A program made the position numbers and the translations under genes. The notes under the pieces are model-generated. The model did not search any database and was not told the origin of the DNA. It was given only the letters and a program-made list of their open reading frames with translations. From Hyphochytrium catenoides (lineage: Eukaryota > Sar > Hyphochytriomycetes > Hyphochytriales > Hyphochytriaceae), in NCBI GenBank assembly GCA_900088475.1, contig FLMG01003637.1, positions 1 to 47,982 on the forward strand: DNA of 47,982 bases, in the 5' to 3' direction. Within the stretch, counting starts at the first letter, position 1, and each line of letters starts with the position of its first letter. This document shows positions 1 to 10,224 of the stretch, piece by piece.

Positions 1-569
1 CCTCTCTCTCGCTCCTTCTCTCTCTCGCGCACTTCCTTCTCTTAGTCCATTCCTCGCTTTTCTCAACCTTTCTGCTCATCAATAATCCTCTTCAGGTTCC
101 CTCCTCGTCTCCATGGCTTTTCTCTCCTCTTTGTTCGCTCTTCTGCCGGTTGAAGTCGCCATAAACCGCACATCAGCGGTAAGCCAGAGCCACAGGCATC
201 TATTGGCAACGGAAGGCAGGAAGAAGGAGAGACAGAGCTCCAGAAAGAGTGAACAATACCTAGAGAAGAGAGGCCGGCCATTGCACAGACATAGAGAGGG
301 AGAAGCGACATCTGCATAACGCTAGAAAGAAGCAGAGCAGCCCGACGGAGCTCCAGAACGTTCATCCTTGCGCTGATGCACCTGCCGTCTCTGCTCTGTG
401 TGCCGCTCCCCTAACAAACTAGTAGTCCTGTTCTCCTAGGGAGTTGTCGAGGTGAAGCTTTAGCCGTTGGGAACAGCTGGAGAGAAAGAAGGAGGACAAG
501 ATAAAGAAGAAAGACAGAGCAGAGAGAGAGAAGAGAGCCTTAGACAGGAGAAAGGAGAAGGCCGCAACC
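1..569. other. 5' flank and leader of the first coiled-coil gene
   Basis: The stretch opens with a CT-rich run and turns purine-rich (GA) from about position 480 up to the ATG at 570. Short open frames on both strands have low-complexity translations and no recognisable domain, so I do not call a gene. It probably holds the promoter and 5' leader of the downstream gene. The far left could be the edge of a neighbouring gene, which cannot be judged from here. Confidence 0.4.
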
Positions 570-3500
570 ATGCCGGCACTAGAGATCAGTGCTAGTCAGC
601 AGTCCCCAAGCAAGGGCCGATCTCCGGCAAAGAGCATCTCAAAGGAGAATGCCCAACAGATCAGAGAACGAGAGAGCGCCAAGGCTGAGCTCTGCAAGCG
701 TATCCAAAAGCTTCTGAGAGTCAAGCCAGAGACCGCCGCTACCATCTCCACTGCTATGGTGAGGCAGGCGTCGCAGCCTGGAAAGCTAGCTGAGCTACCG
801 GTGAGTCGGGGCAGAGGAGAGAGGGACAAAAGAAAAGAAAGGAAAGAAGAGGAATGACATGACTGAGGAAGGAGAGAGGTAGAGATAAAGAGCTAGGGGC
901 AGAAAGAGAGAGGAAGGAAGAGAGACGGAAAGATCCAGAAATAGGAGCTATAAAGGAAAGCAACACATCAATCGGGAGACAGAGAAAGACCACGAGAGAC
1001 AGAGAACAGCAGAGACAGAGGGTGAAGAGGATGTCAGTGTTGCTGAAGATCGCTGCTGCGCTTCTCAGGACGAGGACCTGAGAAACTTGGTGAAGGGACT
1101 TCAAGAGAAGATGGAGCTCGACAGACAGCAAAGAAAGAGAGCAGAACAGGAGGCAGATACAGGGATGAAAGAGGAGAGAGGAGAGATACTGGCTTCGACA
1201 CCTGTGAAGAAAGAGGTCGTCAAAGTCTCTATCCCGTCTCCGTACACCTCTCAGACGCACCTCGCCATGGCACAGTCGGCGAGTGTCATCTCAGGGGGCA
1301 AGCCCGTACCTCTGTTGCCAATGGCGAGCCCAAGCAAGAAGGATAAGCACGACATCTGGACTGAGATCGTGGAGTTTCAGACCCAAGAGGAGCAGCAGGA
1401 GAAGGTGAAGTCTACGGCCTTTGGCGCTGTTTCTTCTCCTTATCTTCGTTGGACTCTATAGTGCATTTCCGTCCGTGCCATCGTGAGCTCCCTTCTACCA
1501 GCGCTCCTGCAGGCGCAGGGCCTCGTATGAGCAGAGGTTCTGACTGATTGTGAAAGCTAACGCATCTCTCCCTGTCCCTCTGTCTCCATCTTTCTCTCTA
1601 TGTTGGTCTCCCTCTCTCGTGCGTTATCGTTTACATTCTCCGCTTTGTCTGTGTCTATATCTGTCTTCTCGGCTGATGTCGGCGTCCTGAAGGCGATCGA
1701 GAAGGTCCATAGCAGCCAGCGGACTCAAGAATGGACAGGGATGCTGAAGGAGCAGATTGACTATAAGAAGGAGGTGGCCAACAAGCTGCAGAAGGAAAGC
1801 ACAGAGCATTATCTGAAGACAATGGAAGACATTCAGCGATGGAAGGAAGCTGAGAAGAAGAAGCAGCTGTCACAGAAAGAGAAGGTGGGACCACTAGGAG
1901 AGGGTTGGATTTTCTCGTATAAGTACTTCCCTACCCGTCCAGTCTATCTCTGTCTTTCTCTCCCCACCTCTTTGTCTTTCTTTCTCTCTCTCTCTCTTTC
2001 TCGTTGACATTGCTCTCTCTCTCTCTCTCTCTCTCTCTTTTATGTTCCCTGAACTTCTTTCCAGCTCTTTCACCGTGATATCAATGTCTTTCCCTTTCAG
2101 TCTTTGTCCTATGAGGGCGTCTGTTTCTCTGCGTCCGTCTCTCAACCTCTTGCCTCCAATCTCCACGCCTCTCCCCTGTGAGTGGGAGGATCCTTGTGGC
2201 TGACACGAAATGCTGCTTCCCATTCCCATTCTAGATTGAACATCAGAAGTCCATTCAGGAGATGCAGATGGCAGCAAAGAAGGCTGCGCGGAAGCAGGAT
2301 GAAGACGTGCGCCAGCTAGAGCAGGAAATGATGCTGGAGAGAATCAAACATCAGGACGAGGAGGAGGCAAGGAGACAGGAAGCGCGAAAGCAGGAGGAGA
2401 TCCTCAGACAGAAGAAGATTAAGCAGGATGTAAGCTGACGAGCCGGTCCTTATTTGCTCTTTTTCTCCCCTGTCTGAATCCTCTATGGTCAAAGCCTTGG
2501 CTAGCATCTCACTATCTGCGGGCCTCCCTCTGGTCGTGGGTTGATCATAAGCCACGCCGAGCGCTAACGTTTCCTATGGTCAACAGAACGACGAACAGCA
2601 GCGCATTATTAGGCAGGCGAGGCAGAAGGAGCAGGAGGAGGAGCAGAGGCTAGCTAAGGAGCACGCCGAGCTGGAAGAGAGGAAGGAGAAAGAAAGACAG
2701 AAGGCAATTGAAGGTATGGCAGTCTCTAAGAGCCAGAAGAGCGTCACTGCTTTAGGGATAGGGGCCAGTGCTTACATCTCTCTCCTCTCCTCTCGCCCAT
2801 AATAGATTTGTCTAGGAAGATACAGAGCAAGATGAAGTTCTTCACCGACACGAGCAAGGCAGAAATGGATGCGAAGATGAAGGAGGAGGAGGAGCGGTGT
2901 TTGCGTTATCAGACGGTAGGTGGAACTTGCTCTCTTTCTCGCTTGATGTCGCCATTCTCTCTCTCTTTCTTTCCCTTTCCCCTCTTTCCATCGGTCCATA
3001 TGTCGAGTCAAAGCTTACATGTGATGCCTACTTGTTTAGGATCGGGAAAGGAAGTTAGAGCAGGACGAGATGCTGAAGAAGGAGGGGCTACGAAGGCAGA
3101 ATGAAGAAGTGAAGAAAGACCTTCAGCTCATGATCCAAGCGGTAGGACGCGCAATGATATGCATTTTATACGCTTTTACTCTCTCTCTCCCTCTCTTCAA
3201 AAGGCACCTAGTATGCATCTCTCATCACTCTCTTCTCCTTGTAAATGTAGCGAAAAAAAGCGGCACAGGACGAGCGTGAGCACTATCAGCAGCAGGCAGA
3301 GATCTGGAAGCAAGATACTACGCAGTTCTTCAAGGAAGAAAAAGCAAAGAAAGACGCCGTAAGGAAACAGAGACTGGCAGAGAAAGAGATTTTGGAGCGC
3401 CAGATCGAAGAGAATGTCCAGAAGAAGCTTAACGTTGGTAAGGCAGATAGCTGTCTTCGGACAATGAGGTTCCGTTAGCTCCCGGACAGCAAGGGATTGA

Positions 3501-3894
3501 CCGTAATCTTTTCTCTTCATGTCCCGCAGACCAGTCAAGCTTAGAGTTAGAGCTGAATAAAAGCCTGCTTGTCAAGATCCATCAAGCCAAAGAGAAGACG
3601 GGGACCGGGGTAGCCCAGAAGATTAGGAAGCGATCAGAAGAGGTGAGTCTCAGGGTCTGGGCAACCATCTTATCATAAGAATGCAAGCCATCTTATCTCA
3701 GCGGCACATTTGCCTCTCTCGGTCTCTCTCTCTCTCTCTTCGCGTCGCCCTCTTCCACTTTTATCACCTTTCTTGGCCTCAAACACTAATTCCTCCTGGA
3801 TGTGTCTACCCTTCAGGTCTCTAAGCAGCAGGAAGTCGATCTTCAGAAGAAGTCAAACAGCCTGACAGGGCCAAAGAGCAGACAGAAGCTGTGA
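570..3894 (+). CDS. Trichohyalin-like coiled-coil protein, candidate ciliary protein (10 exons, about 556 aa)
   Basis: Joined exons: 570-800, 1069-1404, 1693-1884, 2235-2429, 2587-2713, 2806-2915, 3040-3141, 3251-3437, 3530-3642, 3817-3894. All junctions are GT-AG, phases match throughout, and the product is about 556 residues. Residues 1-190 are mixed, with a Ser/Pro/Lys-rich linker. From about residue 190 to the end it is an almost continuous charged coiled coil rich in Glu, Lys, Gln and Arg, resembling trichohyalin-plectin-homology proteins of motile cilia (the CFAP45/CFAP53/MNS1 type). That resemblance rests on composition and length; I could not assign an orthologue. The ATG at 570 has a good context (gcaaccATG). 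The first intron is unusual in being purine-rich. A cytoskeletal or axonemal role is inferred, supported only weakly by other ciliary-looking genes in the window. Confidence 0.75.
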
Positions 3895-4077
3895 CTTAGG
3901 CCACGTGTCACACCGCATGTCATCCCTAAATGGACGTCCACTCTATAAATAGCAAACAAAGCTGCGTCCTCGAAAGGTCCCTTTCCGGCTAATTCTCTTT
4001 AATCTTTCGGGCGAAAGCCCTTTGCCGTCCTTCTATAGACGTAGCAGCACCTCCCGCTGCCAGCAGCAGCTGTGCCG
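3895..4077. other. Short convergent 3' intergenic region
   Basis: The region of about 183 bp separates the stop codons of two genes that face each other. It includes an AT-rich stretch (tctataaatagc) near 3942-3953. The 3' ends of both transcripts must lie here or overlap. No canonical AATAAA was found. Confidence 0.4.
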
Positions 4078-5157
4078 TCAGATCCGGCGCTTGACTTCAA
4101 ACGTATTGACGATGGCATAGATCTGATATGCCCCAAGCGCCACCAGCACCAGCGCCTCAGCCAGCGACCACCACATAACACGCTCCCTAGTGCTCTCATC
4201 CGCTAGAAGAATAGCAGGGTTAGAGCTTGGGCAAGGGCCACCATAGGACATCCCAAAAAGTGCGGGTGGTGTGAGAAAGCGAAAGAAAATAGTCTGGAGG
4301 GAGAGAAAGAGCCAAGATAGTGCGCTGAGACCAAGTAGAAGTGAGGTTTATGACGACGCAAAGAAGATTGAAAAGAGCTAGGGGAGCCGACAATGTGAAG
4401 ATCGGATGGGAGAAGAGAGAGAGAGAGACAAACCAAGACAGGGGGCAGGAGACAGGGCAAGAGAGACAGGACGAGAGGAGCGAGGAACGGAGCCCGTCGT
4501 ACTCGCACGGTGGACAGCCTGTCGTGCTTTCATGTACGTCTGCCTGTCCTTTAACGTGTCCAGCGAGTCTGACAGCTGGTAAAAGAGATGCTCAACCTTG
4601 GACACCATTTCTGCAGACGGAGAGACAGAATCCACCAACGGCCCAAGAGCAAGAGTTACGACAAGAGCTTTTTCTGCTTGCGAGGACATTGACAGGGAGT
4701 GCGCACCTATCTTGGCGACATTTTTGTTGTTGGCAGGAGCGTCCAGATCCGAGTCGTGGCCATGGAAGGTGAACCCAATATTCTTCGCACCGCCAGCTAT
4801 CGTGTTGTGCAGGCAAAGCGAGTATACGCCAGGCCCTTGCGCCGGGAGCACCCAGTTGCCCGAGCCGCCAGTGCTACGTTCCAGGAGCGCGCCGTTGGGT
4901 CCTATCACCTAGATCATGATGTCGTTAGTGCATGGAAAATTGATATCTAATGGAGGCCTCTGAGTTCTTACATCAACGGCCACGTTCCCTCCTCCAAACA
5001 CTTCATAGCTGACGTCTATCTCTTCCTCCCACTCATACAACTGCTCCATGACGCACTCTGAGCTGGACCCAGGGACTGTCATTATCAATGCCCAGGCACA
5101 TGGCCAGGAGCAAAGTGCAACAATACACAGCACGGCCAACCAACGTGAAGGCACCAT
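4078..5157 (-). CDS. p24/emp24 family cargo receptor, TMED2 (p24-beta) type
   Basis: Exons on the minus strand: 5157-4972, 4908-4503, 4202-4078; the product is 238 aa. p24 proteins are type I membrane proteins that cycle between ER and Golgi as cargo adaptors of COPI and COPII vesicles. Visible parts are a hydrophobic signal peptide (about 1-24), a GOLD beta-domain (about 27-120) with Cys35 and a Cys in VYSLCLHN that could form the family disulphide, a helical region ending YMKARQAVHRA, a transmembrane segment EALVLVALGAYQIYAI, and the tail TFEVKRRI. The tail and the EALVLVA segment match the p24-beta subfamily, and KRRI is a dibasic COPI-type signal. The loop HDSDLDAPANNKNVAK looks longer than usual. 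Intron 1 is only 63 bp, with a clear branch site (cactaac) and ctag end. The donor gtacga for intron 2 was chosen because it restores the conserved HRA..ES spacing. Confidence 0.9.
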
Positions 5158-5528
5158 CTTCCTCTTCAGCTAGTGGGCACCTCTCCTAGCTGATGACGCT
5201 CGCACGATCAAGGGCCAACAAAGCATACAGAGTAGAGATGCTGCGGTAGTAAGTAGAGAGGAGAGCTTCACACGACTGAGAGCCCTTCCTCCTGCCAACA
5301 GGGCTGCGAAGCTGAGGATGATGTCGCTACCCGCTGACAAAATAACGATCTTGCCGTGGAAGATTAAACAAACAAACATTTATGGCTCTCTCTGACAGCG
5401 AGACCTTTGCCCTTTGCCCTCCTTGCTGCTCTGGTATTATAGCTTTCGAACACACGTCTATCAATCCCAGGGGAGGTCTGGAGTACGTAGTACTCCGTAC
5501 ATTTACTACGATTAGCGCCGGCTGTTAT
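5158..5528. other. Probable promoter and leader of the p24 gene
   Basis: This lies upstream of the p24 start codon on the minus strand. A 69-codon minus-strand frame (5379-5170) with hydrophobic stretches precedes the p24 start. It has no family resemblance and could be an upstream ORF or chance. No further gene is seen. Confidence 0.35.
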
Positions 5529-5530
5529 TA

Positions 5531-5554
5531 CCGTCTTCCTCCGAAAATAGGATT
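5531..5554 (+). repeat. Left terminal inverted repeat
   Basis: This 24-bp repeat is identical to the reverse complement of 6443-6466 and starts immediately after a TA dinucleotide. Confidence 0.85.
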
Positions 5555-5582
5555 GAATCTTTTTTTCAGCTAGAGTCTTCTA

Positions 5583-5635
5583 TTTTCCCCAATCCTATTC
5601 ATGGTCAACAATATTTTTCCCCAATCCTATGTTCG
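5583..5635 (+). repeat. Left subterminal repeats of the TIR element (two copies)
   Basis: Two copies of a TTTTCCCCAATCCTAT motif start at about 5583 and 5614, 31 bp apart. The same motif recurs in the same orientation near the right end (6354, 6383 and 6417). Subterminal repeat arrays are common transposase-binding sites in DNA transposons; binding here is inferred. Confidence 0.6.
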
Positions 5636-5932
5636 GCAGTCCATACATTACTGATAAGGGAGCTAATATCCATAATAAAGGTTATCCTATTCAAAATGAA
5701 GGCCCTCACCCACTCTCTCGCAATCTCGAAAGGATGTTGAGGCTCTCCCATCATTGTCCTCGATTCTCTCTATTGATCGATGAATGATCGTCCTCCTCTC
5801 TCCGCGCTGCATCGAAGCATCGAAGACAGTCGTCAGAGTTCATGCAGCTTTCAGTTTTGAAGTCCTTAAAGGCAATAAGCAAGGCTGGTACGATTACTAA
5901 CAGCTTCTTCATTCACAGTTGCTGTTGTACAC

Positions 5933-6008
5933 CACTACTAACATGATGAGTCCAGCTAATTAACATTGTAGAAGAAGGCACTACTAACATGATGAGTCCA
6001 GCTAATTA
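5933..6008 (+). repeat. 30-bp direct repeat, two copies at 46-bp spacing
   Basis: Copies at 5933-5962 and 5979-6008 are identical over 30 bp, beginning CACTACTAACATGATG and ending GCTAATTA. A 16-bp spacer separates them. They lie inside the TIR element and may represent a local duplication. Confidence 0.85.
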
Positions 6009-6353
6009 TGCAGCATTCAACCTCTGCCGTCATACTACTTTGTTCCTCCTTACTGCTGCTGCATAACAATGCCATCGATATCATCATCACCAGCTAAGAT
6101 CAACATCAAGATTCACTAGAGGGCTGAGCAAGAGAAGAATAATTTCTTGTGATCACTGGTGTTTGGCGAGCGATGATTGAAGTCAAGCCAATCTGCTGCC
6201 TCCATCGATCCTTCGGTCTGAAAAACAATATGGTAGTTCTATGCAGCAGCATTAGTAACGGGTGACGTGGGCATCATTTCATTGCTTGCAATGGAGCTTT
6301 CCTCTCGGCCGAAAGTAAGATTATAATCTTATAATTGGTCAGAGCTTCATCAC

Positions 6354-6440
6354 TTTCCCCAGTCTTATGTATGGATGGCCCATTTTTTCCCTAATCTTAT
6401 TCATAGTTTGGAACAATTTTTCCCCAATCTTATTCAAGGG
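6354..6440 (+). repeat. Right subterminal repeats of the TIR element (three copies)
   Basis: Three variants of the TTTTCCCCAATCTTAT motif start near 6354, 6383 and 6417. They run in the same orientation as the two left copies rather than inverted, so the repeats are direct between the two ends. Confidence 0.6.
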
Positions 6441-6442
6441 TG

Positions 6443-6466
6443 AATCCTATTTTCGGAGGAAGACGG
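6443..6466 (-). repeat. Right terminal inverted repeat
   Basis: This is the perfect 24-bp inverted partner of 5531-5554, followed directly by TA. Confidence 0.85.
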
Positions 6467-6518
6467 TAGATTATGGGACCCCAGTTGGGCTTATAAGTAG
6501 AGCACTCTCATCTAGTGA

Positions 6519-6746
6519 CATTGTCCAATCATCCCATATAATCCAACAACTCAGTCTGCCATTGAACGACGTCGAACAACCGCCCAGACTCTAAACCACT
6601 TGCTGCTCAATGACGAGTACAATCCCGAGTACGAGACCTCTGACGAACTCATCCTTACCGACGATGACAGCGAAGGAGAAGAGCAAGATAACGAAGAGCA
6701 AATCAGAGATGAGTTTCTGCAGCTTTCTCAGCACCTCAGTGCCTAA
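6519..6746 (+). other. Stop-bounded acidic open frame without ATG, possible broken coding fragment
   Basis: A 75-codon frame runs from just after a TGA (6516-6518) to TAA at 6744-6746. It has no in-frame ATG. The second half is strongly acidic (LTDDDSEGEEQDNEEQIRDE), unlike a random frame. It lies immediately outside the TIR element. It could be an exon of an unmodelled gene or a relic of a transposon protein; I recognise no family. Confidence 0.3.
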
Positions 6747-9700
6747 CTATATTTTTATAATGGTAAAAACGGAACACCACTGCATTTTATCGGTATCTAC
6801 CCCACTGATCCAGCCTGGATTACCCCCCTACCATGGGCGAGCCCGCGGCGAGCCACCCGTATCTTAACACAGTATAACAGGGAAACTGAAGGCTTGGGAG
6901 CTTACGTCACCCTGTGAGACTCCTCAGGCGACGTTTGGTCCACACCCACTGCTGGTGACTGGTGCTTCCCATCTCTTGCGGAGCTGCTTGAGTGACTATT
7001 ACATGTATAATAATGACAGCACACAGGAAAGCGGGGTTCATGGTTCATCCGCTCCACATGGCTGTTCTACGCAGCAAAGACCAGCATCTGTGGGATTCTT
7101 ATATGGGTGATGATTGGACAATGTCATTAGGTAAGAGTGGTCCTTTTATAACCAAACTGGGGTACCACGATCTATCTACGAGTACTCTCTGGGACTATGC
7201 ACGTATGCTAATAAACCCTGATAATAAGACCTGCTAAGATTCAGCCATGACGATTTTCACATCTGAAAACAGTCAGTCCCTAAAATGTCCCAAGTTTCTG
7301 CCCATAAGCCATATGTACAAACAGGGACAGTCCGGTTGTCTTGTACGGAGTATATCGGCATGTATCGCCTTATACTAACAGTTTGGAGCCGGAACTTGGG
7401 TAGCTGGGCTTGGCAGCTTGTTGCTCTCTGCATAGCTGGGTCAGACTCCCCACCTCCCGCAGCTCCAAGTACCTTGTTGTTGAGTGAAGGGTTGAAGTTG
7501 TACGTGTAACACCTCCCCGCAGGCTGTATAACCCCGCTAGAGATTACTTCATTCTTACACGCAGCGTTTGTTGTGAAGCAGTCTGTGTTGAGAGCTGAAG
7601 CTGACAAAGCTCTGAGAAAGCTCTCAGTTCCAGACTCTACCTCACAAGAGGGAGAAGACACAAAACAAAGTGTTTTGAGAGTTCTAGTAACTAGGCTTTT
7701 ATCACAAGGTAAGTCAAATGGGAAGTGAAGAGGAGACAGTAACTAGGTCATGTAGATAATACAAGACACAGTTACTGATTAGAACAAACTAGTCAACTTG
7801 ATGACTAGGAAAACTAGGTCCCATAAGCTGCTCTTCATACTCATTCTGTCTACATTAGTAGACCACATAACTTATATAAGTGTGCCTTCAAAATCCCAAA
7901 CATTATAACAGTGTGCAATCAAATTTCTTCAAACTAGAGAGCCTGCCTTTGTCCTTTCACATTACAATCAGTCACCTATAAGTCCTAGGAGCCTTTTCAG
8001 TTTATTCACACGAGGTCATAGGACCGTATATGAGTGATGAGCAGAGAAGGGCAGCCACCGACGTCTAAGATTGCTATCGTCTCCTCTTCCTCCATCCATC
8101 ATCTGCTACTGAATCTTATTTCATCTTATGTGGACTGGCTGTTGTTGTCCTTCTAGCTAGGTATGAAGCTCATGAAGAAGGAATGAGCTAATTGATCGTC
8201 TCCCAATCATTTCTTATTATACTTTCTGGTTGTTGTCCAGCTTTGTGAAGTCCTTAGTTAAAGGAGGCGAGGGGATTCTGGGCTAGCAGCCAGTAGTAGC
8301 TCTTGCCTTCAATCGTCAAGGTGGTAGAGCAGTTCCATTGCAGCCACGTAATTTTCGCCTGGCTCAACCTCCGGAACGGAGACTGGCATTGATGCTGCGC
8401 TGAACAGTGATCTTGTGCGATGAACACTGCCTTTATTTCCTGATGCCATGCCAACCCAAAGGTAGTAGCTATTATGGCCTAGCTAAAGGAAGAGATGAAC
8501 AGTCACCACCTCCACAGGGGTTGTGGGCATAACCTAGCCCGATGAGGAAAAAAAATTTAGAATCTTTTGATGCCTTAGACGGCTCCTCTTAGAAGCCAAA
8601 GTTAGCGGAAGACAGCCAAGGGAGTTGACGACGATACTACTAGAAGAGTAACTATCTAGGGCTTCTATAGATCGCACCACCGCCCTGTACGCGCTCGTGC
8701 CTTCTTAGTGCGCAGCGTGGCGCAGACTGTACGGGCCTAGCCTGATATATCTCAATGTCCTCCTTAGTTCATCTTCGTCCAACCACTACTATGAAGAGAA
8801 TGGTGAACGGATAACGGAAAGATAGTTCCTGACGACCTCGTTCGGTCCTTTTCTTTCCTCCTAGTAGTTAGCGACTCTTCGCTGCATCATTCTAATCGAA
8901 TGGTGCTATCAGAAATATGCTGACTTGTTAACTCTCTTTTTATAAAAAATGTAGTTACCCGATGATCCTGCGTAGGATGTTTGGTAACAAGTTATTATTC
9001 ATCATCGGGAAGCAGAAGAGGGTGCTTGAGAAGCATCCGAACTATATTATAGCTGGCACTGGTAAATGAAACTCCGTAGATACTCACCGACGAAAAAGAA
9101 GATCCAAATACATTGATTGATAGTTCTCGGGCAAAATGGAGGACGAAGAGAGGAGAAGAAGGATGACAATAGTGTTGTTAGCAAAATCCCCGTCTTTGGA
9201 TCTTCTGATTCTCTGTTAGTGAAGTAACAGTCACTCCTGCTCTACTATGATAGGAACAGTTATTCTGCAAGATCGCCGGCACCCCAATTGGTGAACATTA
9301 TCCATCTTCCCTCCGTTGCAGCCGGCAGGGCTTCATTGTTGTTGCTTTTTATTTACTGACCATCATCCTTTGTCAACACCGCAGTATCACTATGCAGAGC
9401 AGCAACAGAATTTGAGTGTTTCTGGAAGGGAATGATGAAGCGCTAGAGTCTCTACGCCCTTTCTTTGAATCCTTAGTTTTTGTCGTTCTTTCGAGTTCTT
9501 TTGAAGCTTTAGTACTTCATCATCATTAATATTAACAACAACAAAAGTAGTAAATCGCCTTACTATTCTTGACAACAACAAGGCGGCCGCTCTGGCGCAG
9601 CGGGGAGCTTGAACTGATTGGGAGGTCGATGAGTGAGCCCCTCTATCTCCAGGGCTTGTAAGCATGTAACACAGTTCATCCTCCTCCAATCTGTTGTCTC

Positions 9701-9890
9701 CCTTCTAATAACCATCTTCCTGCAGCAGATCGCCAGCAGCAGCAGCTCCCTTCCTCCTCCTCCTCCTCCTCCCGCACCACTACCTTCTTCCTCGTTCCTC
9801 CTCCTCCTCCTCGCTCCTCCTTGGCCTCCTTCCTCCTCTTCTCATGTCAAAATCCGCCCAGGTATACCGTTAACGTCTATCGGAGGGGAC
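6747..9890. other. Gene-poor, AT-richer region with unrecognised open frames
   Basis: Base composition is visibly more AT-rich than in the flanking genes. The long CT/GA runs that mark the gene introns are absent. The longest frame is a 134-codon minus-strand frame (7661-7257), with no recognisable domain and no clear splice partners. A perfect 12-bp inverted pair (agaagatccaaa at about 9099, tttggatcttct at about 9196) and an ATCATCGGG inverted pair near 8959-9010 are present but short. The region looks like intergenic or decayed repeat DNA. No tRNA or other RNA gene was found. Confidence 0.4.
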
Positions 9891-10130
9891 GGCTAGATGT
9901 GTACAGGGCGTGGCAGCGTACAACGAACATTGTCAGCCGGGATTCTCGGTTCTGATTCCTCCCTCACCTCCTCCCTCCTCGCCTCTCCTCTCCTCCCGCC
10001 CTCTTCTGGGACGGGGAGATCGTCATCAGCTCGGGTTGGCGGACTGCACGGCTGGAGGATGCTTACAACGGATCTCCTCCTCCTCCTCCTCCTACCTGCA
10101 GCCCTCCTCCTCCTCCCTGCAGCCCTCCCT
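9740..10130 (+). repeat. Imperfect (TCC)n pyrimidine-rich tracts upstream of the amidohydrolase
   Basis: Two blocks of TCC/CTC repeats (about 9745-9835 and 10073-10130) lie within 500 bp of the amidohydrolase start. They give long strand asymmetry that could form triplex-type structures. They could be promoter or 5' leader. An in-frame upstream ATG at 9910 would translate part of this as low-complexity Ser/Pro sequence. Confidence 0.5.
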
Positions 10131-10224
10131 CCCGATAGAGAGCCTGGGACGACCAGGAAAGCGAAGAGTGCGCGAGTACACACAGACGAAGAAGAAGTCG
10201 AGGCAGCCGAGGAGGGAGAAAGAG

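Larger units (their letters stand above)
5531..6466. mobile_element. TA-flanked terminal-inverted-repeat element, probably a non-autonomous Tc1/mariner-type MITE
   Basis: The 24-bp left end (5531-5554, beginning CCGTCTTCCTCCG) is repeated as a perfect reverse complement at 6443-6466. Both ends are directly bordered by TA (5529-5530 and 6467-6468), the target duplication typical of Tc1/mariner (IS630 superfamily) elements. The element is 936 bp and contains no open frame long enough for a transposase, so it is probably mobilised in trans. Five same-orientation copies of a TTTTCCCCAATCYTAT-like motif sit just inside the ends, and a 30-bp direct repeat lies in the interior. The TIR start is loosely similar to Stowaway-type ends. 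The superfamily is inferred from the TA duplication and TIRs only. Confidence 0.75.

Noticed and set aside
5170-5379. 69-codon hydrophobic minus-strand frame upstream of the p24 gene
   Set aside because: It has no family match and sits where the p24 leader should be. At most it is an upstream ORF.
7257-7661. 134-codon minus-strand frame
   Set aside because: It is the longest frame in the gene-poor island but has no recognisable motif, no clear splice partners, and unremarkable composition. Recorded as unrecognised, not as a gene.
8950-9215. Short inverted repeats (ATCATCGGG pair; 12-bp agaagatccaaa pair)
   Set aside because: They are too short and too far apart to call a transposon end, hairpin RNA or regulatory element.
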